Source of the DNA: an uncultured Hyphomicrobium sp.
GTDB taxonomy: Bacteria > Pseudomonadota > Alphaproteobacteria > Rhizobiales > Hyphomicrobiaceae
Direction: 5' to 3'
NCBI RefSeq assembly: GCF_902826555.1
Contig: NZ_CADEFI010000003.1
Location: 121,000-184,999, forward strand
Length of the DNA stretch: 64,000 nt
Shown: positions 38,528 through 46,475 of the stretch, piece after piece
How the letters are laid out: each line of letters starts with the position of its first letter
Numbering within the stretch: position 1 is the stretch's first letter
Made by a program: the position numbers and the translations under genes
Notes under the pieces: generated by a model
What the model was told of the DNA's origin: nothing
What the model saw: only the letters and a program-made list of their open reading frames with translations
Database searches by the model: none

Positions 38528-38926
38528 TCAGGCCGACGTGCGCGGTGGGCGGAAAAGGGGTGCGGCGAGCTGCCCGGGCGGAATGTGAGAGTTCGCAAAC
38601 GGAATCGCCGCGGGCGCAAAGGTCACAGACTTCAGGCCGCATTCGCTCGCGGCAACCGCAAACGTGCTGCAGCAGTGGACGTGCACGTGCGTGCACGGCT
38701 GCTCGCTCGAGGCCGGATCCTGACGGTCATGATCCTGATCGAGCGTTGCGTGGTCCACATCGCGTGCGGACCCGTGGTCGTGAGCAGGATGGCTATGCAG
38801 CCCGTGATGACCGTGCTCATGCACGTCGAATGCTGCCAGAACGCCGGCATAGCTGTTGATGCCGCTGACGCTGATGGCGGCGGCAACAACGAGAAGGCGC
38901 AGAAACTGGCGAGCCAACAGGCGCAT
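38528..38926 (-). CDS. small secreted His/Cys-rich protein near the efflux operon
   Basis: A 132-residue protein with an N-terminal hydrophobic segment (LARQFLRLLVVAAAISVSG). A long His-rich stretch DVHEHGHHGLHSHPAHDHG follows, with HVHVHCCSTFAVA and a C-terminal PLFRPPRTSA. The layout (signal, His-rich loop, Cys pair, PPR tail) recalls small proteins such as DUF2946 members encoded with cobalt, zinc or cadmium efflux genes; that assignment is tentative. It lies 166 bases upstream of the adaptor gene on the same strand. Confidence 0.6.
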   Translation of the reverse strand: MRLLARQFLRLLVVAAAISVSGINSYAGVLAAFDVHEHGHHGLHSHPAHDHGSARDVDHATLDQDHDRQDPASSEQPCTHVHVHCCSTFAVAASECGLKSVTFAPAAIPFANSHIPPGQLAAPLFRPPRTSA

Positions 38927-39012
38927 GCCTCAGGAAAGCCTAAAGATTCGCGGGCGGTCAAGCCCAATGCGTATGGTCTTTGTCGCCCACACATGTGGCC
39001 GTTCGGTGGTGA

Positions 39013-40065
39013 TCAGTCAAGCATGGCGGCGAGGGCGGGACTCAGTTGCTCCGCCAATCGGCCGCCGTCCCGCCGGACAAAACGGGCGGCCAAACGATGC
39101 TCCACCGCGAAGGCCGGTGCCTTCTCGGGGCCGAGCACGAGCAGGGCCGTGGCAACCGCGTCGGCGGTCATGCAATCCTCGGCAACTGCGGTCACAGAGA
39201 TGAGATCATGCGTTAGCGGCGCACCGGTCGCCGGATCGATGGTATGCGCGTAGCGGCGACCGTCCACATCGAAGTAGCGGCGCTCGTCCCCGGAGGTGGC
39301 AACAGAAAGGCCGGCAAGCGCGAGAAGCGTTTCGGGAATTTCGGGTTCGGCGCTTGCGGCACGCGGCCGTTCGAGAGCCACCCACCACGGCGTGCCGTCC
39401 GGCTTCGCGCCTTCTCCGCGCAGCTCGCCGCCGATCTCGACCAGCATGTTGACGACGCCTTGGCTCTGCAGGAAGCGGGCAACCTCGTCGACAGCGAAGC
39501 CCTTGGCGATCGACGAAAGATCGAGCGACAGCCCACCGGGCTGCATCGCGCTTCGGGTCTCGCGGTCGACGACGACGCGCTGCCACCCGGCGCGTGCGCG
39601 TGCGCGATAAACCGTTTCAGCGTCCGGCACCGCCGCATGCGCCGGCTCGGGACCGAAGCCCCACAGGTTGACGGCCGCGCCGACGGTCGGATCGTAAGCG
39701 CCGTCCGTGCGCCCGGCCCAGGCCAGCGCCGCCACAAGAACCTTGAAGAAAGCAGCCGGCAGGCGATGCCACGAGCCGGCCGGCGCGGCGTTGAAGCGCG
39801 AGATATGGGACGCCGGGCTCCACGGACTCATCTCATCGATGACGCGCGCGAGCACCGCCTCAATGCCCCGCCGGAGCGGAGCGGGATCCGTTCCGGGCCG
39901 AACCGCGAGCGTGACGGACCAAGTGGTGCCCATGGTCTCGCCGCCGAGCTTCTTCACGGCGAGGACGCGCAGCTCACCCGGAAACGGCGGCGGCGCGATT
40001 CGTTCGGGGATCAGCACGCGCCGCTCGCTCTCTGCGGCTTGCGTCTCTCTTCCGGCGCGTGTCAC
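39013..40065 (-). CDS. apbE: FAD:protein FMN transferase
   Basis: ApbE covalently attaches FMN to Thr/Ser of target proteins in the periplasm. Start set at GTG 40065, which overlaps the stop of the DUF4198 gene (GTGA). The 350-residue protein shows MGTTWSVTL, SRFNAAPAGSW, DGAYDPTVGAAVNLWGFGP, SLDLSSIAKGFAVDEVA, and the FAD/Mg site HTIDPATGAPLTHDLISVTAVAEDCMTADAVATALLVLG. No signal peptide or lipobox is visible in this frame, which is odd for a periplasmic enzyme. It is the last gene of the PepSY-DUF2271-DUF4198-apbE set, so the DUF2271 protein is the likely target. Confidence 0.92.
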   Translation of the reverse strand: MTRAGRETQAAESERRVLIPERIAPPPFPGELRVLAVKKLGGETMGTTWSVTLAVRPGTDPAPLRRGIEAVLARVIDEMSPWSPASHISRFNAAPAGSWHRLPAAFFKVLVAALAWAGRTDGAYDPTVGAAVNLWGFGPEPAHAAVPDAETVYRARARAGWQRVVVDRETRSAMQPGGLSLDLSSIAKGFAVDEVARFLQSQGVVNMLVEIGGELRGEGAKPDGTPWWVALERPRAASAEPEIPETLLALAGLSVATSGDERRYFDVDGRRYAHTIDPATGAPLTHDLISVTAVAEDCMTADAVATALLVLGPEKAPAFAVEHRLAARFVRRDGGRLAEQLSPALAAMLD

Positions 40066-40877
40066 TCGGGCAGCACCTCGAGCGTGACGGCGTATCCGGC
40101 GCGGCGCTGCTTGGCTCCCTCGACGGTGGCCTTGTCGTCCTCGACGGAGGCTTCGAGCCAGTACATGCCCGGTTCCGGCCACGTATACTTGAAGACGCCG
40201 TTGGCGTCGGTGGTCACCGTCGCGTCGCCGAGCTGGTTGCGGTAGCGGATGCCGCCGCGCACGATCTCGATCTTCACGCCCGGTGCCGGCTTGCCGTCGA
40301 GCAGCAGCTTGAACTCGGCCTCGCTTTTCTCGACGAGATCGTTGGGGTGCGTGACGGGCTCAAGCTCGAGGCCGGCGCCGATGGGCTTCAATGCGGCTTC
40401 GTCGGGGGCACCGGCGGTCACAAACGTCTCGAGGCGGCGCGTGCTTTGCGTCACCACGAGATCCGTTGCTGACGCGGGAATCTCCTTGGCGATATTTTCT
40501 TTCTTGCCACGCCAGCGCTTTTCCTTTCCGCCGTCCTTGTAGGTCGCGAACAGGTTGTCCATGACAAGGGCGACGCGGTAGGTGCCCGGCGCCTTGAGGG
40601 GAACGTCGAAGGTCGAGCGATACTTGCCGGTGCTGGCGTTCTCGGCTGCGACTTTCGATCCGTCCGGCGCGGTGACAACCAGGCTGTCGAGCTGCAGGGG
40701 ACGGTGATCGAAATAGAACAGGTCGTTGGACGCCGCGGCATCGATGGTGACGGCGAGATCGTCCGTGCCCGACAGCACGGTCGACGACGGCAGCAGCCAT
40801 GCTTTGTGCGCATGCGCGGCAACAGGCACGACGGCGGAAAGCGCGAGGACGACGGCGGTGCGAATGATGGACTTCAT
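40062..40877 (-). CDS. DUF4198 periplasmic protein
   Basis: A 271-residue secreted protein (signal MKSIIRTAVVLALSAVVPVAAHA). It begins the mature part HKAWLLPSSTVLSGTD as in DUF4198/NikK-like proteins that bind metals with an N-terminal His. It has two Ig-like beta domains; the C-terminal one has KPAPGVKIEIVRGG and TWPEPGMYWLEASVED. Members accompany TonB receptors and metal importers; the family is thought to handle metals or complexes in the periplasm. Translationally coupled to apbE by a 4-base overlap. Confidence 0.88.
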   Translation of the reverse strand: MKSIIRTAVVLALSAVVPVAAHAHKAWLLPSSTVLSGTDDLAVTIDAAASNDLFYFDHRPLQLDSLVVTAPDGSKVAAENASTGKYRSTFDVPLKAPGTYRVALVMDNLFATYKDGGKEKRWRGKKENIAKEIPASATDLVVTQSTRRLETFVTAGAPDEAALKPIGAGLELEPVTHPNDLVEKSEAEFKLLLDGKPAPGVKIEIVRGGIRYRNQLGDATVTTDANGVFKYTWPEPGMYWLEASVEDDKATVEGAKQRRAGYAVTLEVLPE

Positions 40878-40897
40878 GGGTCGGTCTCCTCGTCGGA

Positions 40898-41410
40898 TCA
40901 GGGCTTCACGTTGACGGCAACAGAGCCGAGCTCATGCTCGCCCTTGGCGCTCAAAGCGGTGCCTTCCTTGGGCGGCCATTGCAGAGGGATGCGCAGCACC
41001 TCGCGTCCACCGACCTCGCGCGCCGCCTCGACGACCAGCTCATACTGTCCGGCGGAGAGATCCTTGAGGGCGGCGCTCGTGCCGTCGAACTTCACCGTAT
41101 GACCGCCGGGGGCGCGGGTAGCGCTCGTCAATCCATCGGCCGGCACCTTCAACTCGCGACCGGCGCGGCGCCACCACTGGCGCAGATCCTTGAGCCACTT
41201 GTCGCCTTCCTTCTTGGGATTGGCGATGTCGTACCAGACGGCCAGATTGGCGGCGACCTTCTTGTCGGGCCCCTCGAGCCAAACGGCGACGTAAGGCTTG
41301 TGATACTCGGCCACGTCGAGCTTCGGAACCTCGATCGAGATCTCCATGTCGGCAGCAAGGGCGGGAGCCGCCATGAGCCCGGTGAGACCGAACGAAAAGA
41401 GTATGCGCAT
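40898..41410 (-). CDS. DUF2271 periplasmic protein with a flavinylation-like motif
   Basis: A 170-residue secreted protein (signal MRILFSFGLTGLMAAPALAA). The mature part shows the DUF2271 pattern: ISIEVPKL, YVAVWLEGPDKKVAANLAVWYD, WLKDLRQWWRRAG. Then residues 92-98 read DGLTSAT, followed by RAPGGHTVKFDG. ApbE substrates are flavinylated at Dxx(S/T)GA(S/T); here the Gly is Ser, but position and partners (PepSY protein upstream, apbE downstream) fit. I infer that Thr98 or Thr95 carries FMN and that the protein passes electrons in the periplasm. Known of the family: co-occurrence with PepSY and ApbE. Confidence 0.87.
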   Translation of the reverse strand: MRILFSFGLTGLMAAPALAADMEISIEVPKLDVAEYHKPYVAVWLEGPDKKVAANLAVWYDIANPKKEGDKWLKDLRQWWRRAGRELKVPADGLTSATRAPGGHTVKFDGTSAALKDLSAGQYELVVEAAREVGGREVLRIPLQWPPKEGTALSAKGEHELGSVAVNVKP

Positions 41411-41438
41411 TGATCACCTTCGCTTGTGGATCGGAAAC

Positions 41439-42092
41439 TCAGTGAATGAAGAGCAAGGCCAGCAGCACGGGAACGGCAATGCCGACGCCGACCAGCGGCC
41501 ATGTCATGCTGCGGCCCTTGGCGTACATCTGCAGCAGCAGAAGACCGGTGATGCAAAAGACGACGCTCGCGAGCGCGACCACGTCGATGAAGAGGCTCCA
41601 GGCCGAGCCCGTGTGGCGGCCCTTGTGCAGATCGTTGAGGTAAGAGATCCAGCCGCGGTCGGTCCGCTCGTAGGTCAACGCGCCGGTGTCGCGCTCGACC
41701 GACACCCATGCATCGCCACCCGGACGCGGGAGCGGAATGTAGGCATCCGTCTCCGACCACTCGACCTCGCGGCCCACGACGTCGATGCCGATGGCGGCGA
41801 GAACGGCGGCGGCAACGGGGGCCGGGACGGGCGTGCGGCCCGTTCGCGGTTCTTTCGCCAGCGCCTCGACGACGGCGTTGTCGAGCGCCGCCTCCTGCGT
41901 CGACACCACGGGCTTGGCTTCAATAGCTGACGAATGGTTGAGCGTGATGCCGGTGATGGCGAACAGCAGGATGGAGACGAGGCTCACGGCGCCGCTGATC
42001 CAATGCCACTGGCGGAGCTGGCGCATCCACCGGGCGCGGCGGTTGGCCTCGGCCGCGCGGTCGGTGGCGACATCGCGCACATTGACGTTCAC
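41439..42092 (-). CDS. PepSY-associated membrane protein (heme-type electron carrier)
   Basis: A 217-residue inner-membrane protein of the PepSY_TM group. Helix 1 begins at WHWISGAVSLVSILLFAITGITLNHS, the periplasmic PepSY part has WVSVERDTGALTYERTDRGWISYLNDLHKGRHTG, and two helices follow (LFIDVVALASVVFCITGLLLL and VGVGIAVPVLLALLFIH). His in WHW, NHS, DLHKGRH could ligate heme. Such proteins are linked to reductive release of iron from siderophores (FoxB, PiuB). Start at 42092 overlaps the Sel1 gene stop by 4 bases. Next in line are DUF2271, DUF4198 and apbE. Confidence 0.88.
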   Translation of the reverse strand: MNVNVRDVATDRAAEANRRARWMRQLRQWHWISGAVSLVSILLFAITGITLNHSSAIEAKPVVSTQEAALDNAVVEALAKEPRTGRTPVPAPVAAAVLAAIGIDVVGREVEWSETDAYIPLPRPGGDAWVSVERDTGALTYERTDRGWISYLNDLHKGRHTGSAWSLFIDVVALASVVFCITGLLLLQMYAKGRSMTWPLVGVGIAVPVLLALLFIH

Positions 42093-42880
42093 CCGTTGGT
42101 CCCCCGTTCGCGCGCGTGCTCCGTGGATGCCAGCTCCCGCAGCTCGGGCGCGGGATGCGCGCTCAGCATGTGGAGCACCTCACTGCGAAAATCCGCGGGC
42201 GCTTGTGCCAAGGACGCACGGAACCAGCGGATTCCGTCGCTCACGCGGCCATCGGCCACCTGATAGCGGGCATGATGGAACTGGCCGCGGAAACAACCGC
42301 GCTCCGCCGCCCATCTATACCAGAGCGCGGCTGACCGCGCGCGCCGGCGAGGAAGGTCTGACGCCTCCCGGAAGCGGCCGATCATGTTCATGGCCTTGGG
42401 GTTGCCGCGCCGGGCCGAACGCACGAGCAACGTCAGCGCCTTTGCCTCGTCAAACAGCACACCGCGGCCCTGGGCGTAGAGGCTCGCGAGATTGAATTCG
42501 CCCCAGGCGTGCCCTTTGTCGGCGGCTTGACGATACCAGTCGGCGGCCTCGGCGAGATCGGGCTCAGCGCCCCAGCCGATCTCGTAGCAGCGGCCGACCA
42601 TATTCAGGGCTTCGGCATCGCCGCTTCGCGCCGCCAGCTTGAACCAGCGCAAGGCGGCATCCGGATCGCGGTCAACGCCTGCGCCATGCAACAGGCGGCG
42701 CGCCCAGCCGATCTGGGCATCAATGGAGCCTTCGACCGCGCGTTGGCGCAACTCGTCGGCGGAAATCTCGGGCGCCAGCACACGCTCGCTTTCGAGGACG
42801 CGGACATAGAGCGTGCGGAACGAGAGGCCCTCGGCCACCGCCAGCTCGAAATCGTCCTCGATCCTGATATCCGCCGCCAT
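42089..42880 (-). CDS. Sel1-repeat protein of the iron-uptake cluster
   Basis: A 263-residue cytoplasmic-looking protein from ATG 42880 (TGGAGCGCGCGGT upstream); the frame extends to TTG 42910. Residues ~45-225 hold about five Sel1-like helical repeats (DAQIGWARRLLHGAGV, DAEALNMVGRCYEIGWG, HAWGEFNLASLYAQGRG, NPKAMNMIGRFREAS). The C-terminus is charged. In Pseudomonas a similar Sel1 gene stands beside the TonB receptor piuA, so this neighbour is a known companion of iron receptors. No piuC-type oxygenase gene is seen here. Operon with the PepSY gene. Confidence 0.82.
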   Translation of the reverse strand: MAADIRIEDDFELAVAEGLSFRTLYVRVLESERVLAPEISADELRQRAVEGSIDAQIGWARRLLHGAGVDRDPDAALRWFKLAARSGDAEALNMVGRCYEIGWGAEPDLAEAADWYRQAADKGHAWGEFNLASLYAQGRGVLFDEAKALTLLVRSARRGNPKAMNMIGRFREASDLPRRRARSAALWYRWAAERGCFRGQFHHARYQVADGRVSDGIRWFRASLAQAPADFRSEVLHMLSAHPAPELRELASTEHARERGTNG

Positions 42881-42974
42881 ACCGCGCGCTCCAGCCTCCG
42901 CGGCCAGCAATATATGACCTATGGCATCAAGATAAAGCAGGAATTGCCTCCCCGTATCTCGACGAAGCGCCCGC

Positions 42975-43011
42975 CCGCAAAACGAGAGAAGGGCGCCTGA
43001 CAGCGCCCTTC
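42975..43011 (-). terminator. terminator after the TonB receptor
   Basis: Arms GAAGGGCGC (42988-42996) and GCGCCCTTC (43003-43011) pair perfectly around a 6-base loop, followed on the minus strand by CTCG and then TTTT. It lies 33 bases after the receptor stop, so the receptor RNA probably ends before the Sel1 gene. Confidence 0.7.
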
Positions 43012-43043
43012 CCAGGATCCTAATCGACCGAGGTCCGCGCGCC

Positions 43044-45482
43044 TCAGAACTTCTTGCCGACCGAAAAGATGGCCGTCGTCCCCGCTCCGGGGATGGCGCG
43101 ATTGTTGAATGACTGGTCGTAGTTGAGCTCGTCGGTCAGATTGTAGCCGTTGACGGCGAGCCTCCAGCCCTCGATCTCGTAGGCCACCATAGCATCAAGG
43201 CTGAACAGCTCCGGAATGATGTACTGGTTGGCGCTGTTGTTCACGGCGAACATGTCGGACTGATAGAGAATGCCACCGCCGACGATCCACTTGCCAGGCC
43301 CCGAAATAACGCTCTCGGAGAGATTGTAGGTGGTCCAGATGCTGAAGGCGCTGTCCGGCACGCCGCCGATCTCGTTGCCGATGACTGATTTATGGGTGGC
43401 GGGGTTCGTGGCCGCCGAGTCGGTGATCTTGCTGTCGAGATAGGTGTAGCCAGCGGCGATGGTCCACGCCCTCGTTACCTGGCCCGTGAGGCCGAATTCG
43501 ACGCCGCGAACACGCTGCGCCTCGCCAGTCAGAACGACGTCACCGGGACTATCCAGATCCGGAACGACGGCATTGTTCTTGTCGACCTGGAAGATCGCGG
43601 CGGTAAATCCGAGACGTCCGTCGAGCAAGTTGTACTTGAGGCCCGCTTCCCAGGTTTCGTGCTCTTCGACCGCATCCTGAGTGTCATCATTTGCGATCGG
43701 GTTCAGTGCGTTGGTCGCAAACTGGCCAATGGGTGCGGCCGACCGTGCCCAGGACACATAGTAGGTCTCAGCACTGGTGGGCTCCCAGATCACACTGACC
43801 TTGGGGCTCCACACGTCACCTTCCGAGTGGCGATCAGCCGCGACCACTGCGGTACCGGGGACGGTCTGAGCGCCGCCGCGCAAGAAGAAGTCATACTCGA
43901 AGCTGGTCCAGCGAGCGCCGGCGAGCACGGACAACTCCTGTGTCAGCCAAACGCGGTCGCTCGCGAACAGGCCAATTTCGAAACCTTCGCTGGAGCGATC
44001 GTTGGCAGGATTGGGAATGATGTCGTAGCCGTTGGCGTAGCGAAGGCCGGGATTTCTGATCGGCGAGTTTGCAACTTTGTTAGCCTGACCGTATCCGGGC
44101 CGATCATCCTCCTGATAGAAGACATCCACACCCGCCACAGCTTCGTGGCGCAGGGCGCCGGTGTTGAACCGAAGCAGGGCGCTGGAGACGTTCTGGAAGC
44201 CCCAGGACTCCTGCATGATCGTCGGATTGCCACCGCCAAAACTGACGTTCGGATTGTCGCCGGCAAGGAACTTGTCGGTGCACGTGCTTGGGGTCGTTGC
44301 GTCCAAATTCGCGCAACCGGGAACCGTGGTCGAGAAATCGCGCTGATAGAATGCGAGGCGGCTATCGTTGAAAAGCGTGAGCCCGTCATTCACCCGTTGC
44401 TGCAGTTTGGACGTGATGATGTCGACATCCGTCTCGTCATGATCGGTGACGCGTCCATAGAAGGTCGAGCGATCGACGCCAAGCTCGGTTACCGGCGCAC
44501 CGCCTGTCGCGTGATGGGAGGCGACTACGTTCGGCACGCCATAGTCGGGCGTGCGCTCGCCGGACTGATGCAGGTAGTTGAGGGTCCACGTCGTGTCCGT
44601 GCCGAGGCCCAATCCTATCGAGCCGAGAAAGCCCCAGCGCTCGGATTCGACATGGTCGCGATCGGGGATGTCCTGATCGTGATAGAGCGCGACGCCGCGC
44701 ATCGCGGTCGTGGCGTTGACCTGCTTGTTGATGTCGACGACACCGCGAAAAAGGTTGTCGGTTCCGACGCTGAAGTCGACGCTGTTGGCGTCCCCGAGAT
44801 GGGCTGTCTTCTGGCGCAGGTTGATGACACCACCGGTGGTGCCGGAGCCAAAGCTCTCGGAGGACGGACCCTTCAGAACCTGGACCTCCTCCGTGGCGAA
44901 GCTGTCGCGAACGTACACACCGAAATCGCGCAGGCCATCGACATAGAGATCGCCCTTGGCCTCGAAGCCGCGGACGCGGAACTGGTCGCCGTTGAAGCCG
45001 CCGCCGCCTTCACCGATGGCGACCGTGACGCCCGGCACGTTGCGCAGCGCCTGCTCAACGGACGTGGTGTTCTGCTGCTTCAATTGCGCTTGAGGAATGA
45101 CGTTGACGACTTGCGGCTGGTCCTGCACCGAGCCCGGCAGACGTCCGATGCCGGTGCCGGCCTCGAGCGCGTTGCCGGTCGAGGGAGTAAACGCCGCGTC
45201 CTGGCTCGCGGGCGAGGACTCGGCAGGTTCTTGAGGGGCGACCGGCGTCGGAGCCGCGGCCGGAGCCGGCGATTTCTTGGCAGCCGACTTTTTCTTGGCC
45301 GCAGCCTTTTTGGCGGTCACCTCGAGCGGCGGAAGAGGCGTCGCCTCCTGCTTTTCCTGTGCGCTGGCGCCCGTCGCCAGAACCACCGAAGCCAGACCGA
45401 ACGACATTGCGCTCAACGCCGCGGCGTCACCTGCCATCCCCGCAGGCGTGCGCCCGCGCGAGGTCTCGTCCCCCAAACTCAT
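43044..45482 (-). CDS. TonB-dependent siderophore receptor
   Basis: An 812-residue outer-membrane receptor from ATG 45482 (GGGGGAG upstream). A signal sequence runs to ~42, followed by the TonB box PLPPLEVTA (49-57). Then comes a long Lys/Ala/Pro linker (58-100) and a plug domain with VVNVIPQAQLKQQNTTSVEQALRNVPGV, DGLRDFGVYVRDSF, and LKGPSSESFGSGTTGGVINL. The 22-strand barrel ends in Phe (FSVGKKF). The pattern is of the ferrichrome/catecholate siderophore receptor type (TIGR01783). It sits upstream of the Sel1-PepSY-DUF2271-DUF4198-apbE set. The promoter shares an element with exbB. Confidence 0.93.
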   Translation of the reverse strand: MSLGDETSRGRTPAGMAGDAAALSAMSFGLASVVLATGASAQEKQEATPLPPLEVTAKKAAAKKKSAAKKSPAPAAAPTPVAPQEPAESSPASQDAAFTPSTGNALEAGTGIGRLPGSVQDQPQVVNVIPQAQLKQQNTTSVEQALRNVPGVTVAIGEGGGGFNGDQFRVRGFEAKGDLYVDGLRDFGVYVRDSFATEEVQVLKGPSSESFGSGTTGGVINLRQKTAHLGDANSVDFSVGTDNLFRGVVDINKQVNATTAMRGVALYHDQDIPDRDHVESERWGFLGSIGLGLGTDTTWTLNYLHQSGERTPDYGVPNVVASHHATGGAPVTELGVDRSTFYGRVTDHDETDVDIITSKLQQRVNDGLTLFNDSRLAFYQRDFSTTVPGCANLDATTPSTCTDKFLAGDNPNVSFGGGNPTIMQESWGFQNVSSALLRFNTGALRHEAVAGVDVFYQEDDRPGYGQANKVANSPIRNPGLRYANGYDIIPNPANDRSSEGFEIGLFASDRVWLTQELSVLAGARWTSFEYDFFLRGGAQTVPGTAVVAADRHSEGDVWSPKVSVIWEPTSAETYYVSWARSAAPIGQFATNALNPIANDDTQDAVEEHETWEAGLKYNLLDGRLGFTAAIFQVDKNNAVVPDLDSPGDVVLTGEAQRVRGVEFGLTGQVTRAWTIAAGYTYLDSKITDSAATNPATHKSVIGNEIGGVPDSAFSIWTTYNLSESVISGPGKWIVGGGILYQSDMFAVNNSANQYIIPELFSLDAMVAYEIEGWRLAVNGYNLTDELNYDQSFNNRAIPGAGTTAIFSVGKKF

Positions 45483-45572
45483 CCCTTTGATCTCCCCCAG
45501 AAAATGCAGACGCACTACGATAACCGGGGCTGACTACGTCAGTTTCCTTGCTACCGTTGCCTCACATCGGTA

Positions 45573-45601
45573 TCGATATGAAATAATACTAATTAAGTCA
45601 A
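45573..45601 (-). promoter_or_regulatory. receptor promoter with TAGTAT spacer element
   Basis: Reading the minus strand: TTGACT (45596-45601), a 17-base spacer with TAGTATTATTTCA, then TATCGA (45573-45578). The spacer pattern recurs in the exbB promoter at 48109-48137, so a regulator may bind across the core promoter. No classical Fur, Irr or RirA site is evident. Confidence 0.45.
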
Positions 45602-45671
45602 GTTATGGAGCAACGATTCTGGGGCGCTACGGACACACCTGTGAGGCAAACTCGAGCGCAGCGGGCCAGCG

Positions 45672-46475
45672 TCAGCGGATGTTGAATTGGATTGGCAGCG
45701 AGAGATTAAGCGCGCCGTCGGAGGAATCCTCCGGTGGGCTCGGGAGAGGGCTTGCGCGCGACAACATCTCCAACGCTTCGTCATCGAGCAGGGAGGAGCC
45801 GGATCCCTTGACGATGCGCGTGTTGGTGACGCGGCCCTGATGGTCGATGGTGAAAGCAACCGTCACCACGCCCTGAATGCGCCGGTTGCGCGCTTCGCCC
45901 GGGTAGCGCTTGTGCTTGCTCAAATGCAGGTGCAGCGCCTTTTGCCAGGAGAGCACCGCCTGGTTGGGCTTCCTCGATGCCCCCTGATGGGGCGCTGCCG
46001 CTTTCGGCCCCTTCTCGGCCGCCTCGATGGGCGGAGGAGCCGCGGCGAGCGAGGCGACGGTCTGCGCCTGTACCTCCTCCTGTGGCTTCTTCTCTTCTTC
46101 CTCTTCCTTCTCCTCGACGGGCTTCACCTTCTCCATCGCCACTTCGGGCTCGGGCGCGAGCGGGGATTCCTCGACGGGAGGAATGATCTCCTCGGGCTTG
46201 ATCTCCTTCACCTCCTCGGTGGGAGGGACCGGCACGGAATCCTCAGCCTGCGGGCCGGGAGCGAGATCCTGGCGCTCCTCGGCGGGCGCGATCGGCATCG
46301 GCGAGAGCTCAAGCAACATGGCGCCTTCGGGCTCTTCGTCAGCCTCCTCCTCCGGCCAGTTCCACAGCGCCGCAGTGGCGCCGCCGACGTGAAGCGTCAG
46401 CACGAGCAGTCCGGCGCCGACCCATCGGCGCCAGCGCCGCCATGTGGGCTCCAGCAGCTCGAAGGTGCCGATCAT
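45672..46475 (-). CDS. tonB: energy transducer TonB
   Basis: A 267-residue TonB: short cytosolic N-terminus, one membrane helix (WVGAGLLVLTLHVGGATAALW), a long Pro/Glu/Lys-rich spacer (residues ~45-160, with EEKEEEEEKKPQEE). The C-terminal domain has KALHLHLSKHKRYPGEARNRRIQGVVTVAFTIDHQGRV, the YP and GVV signature. It couples the inner-membrane proton gradient to outer-membrane receptors. Start at 46475 overlaps exbD by 4 bases. Third gene of exbB-exbD-tonB. Confidence 0.95.
   Translation of the reverse strand: MIGTFELLEPTWRRWRRWVGAGLLVLTLHVGGATAALWNWPEEEADEEPEGAMLLELSPMPIAPAEERQDLAPGPQAEDSVPVPPTEEVKEIKPEEIIPPVEESPLAPEPEVAMEKVKPVEEKEEEEEKKPQEEVQAQTVASLAAAPPPIEAAEKGPKAAAPHQGASRKPNQAVLSWQKALHLHLSKHKRYPGEARNRRIQGVVTVAFTIDHQGRVTNTRIVKGSGSSLLDDEALEMLSRASPLPSPPEDSSDGALNLSLPIQFNIR

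Noticed and set aside
43392-45533. 713-codon plus-strand frame opposite the TonB receptor
   Set aside because: Shadow of the receptor; no conserved motif.
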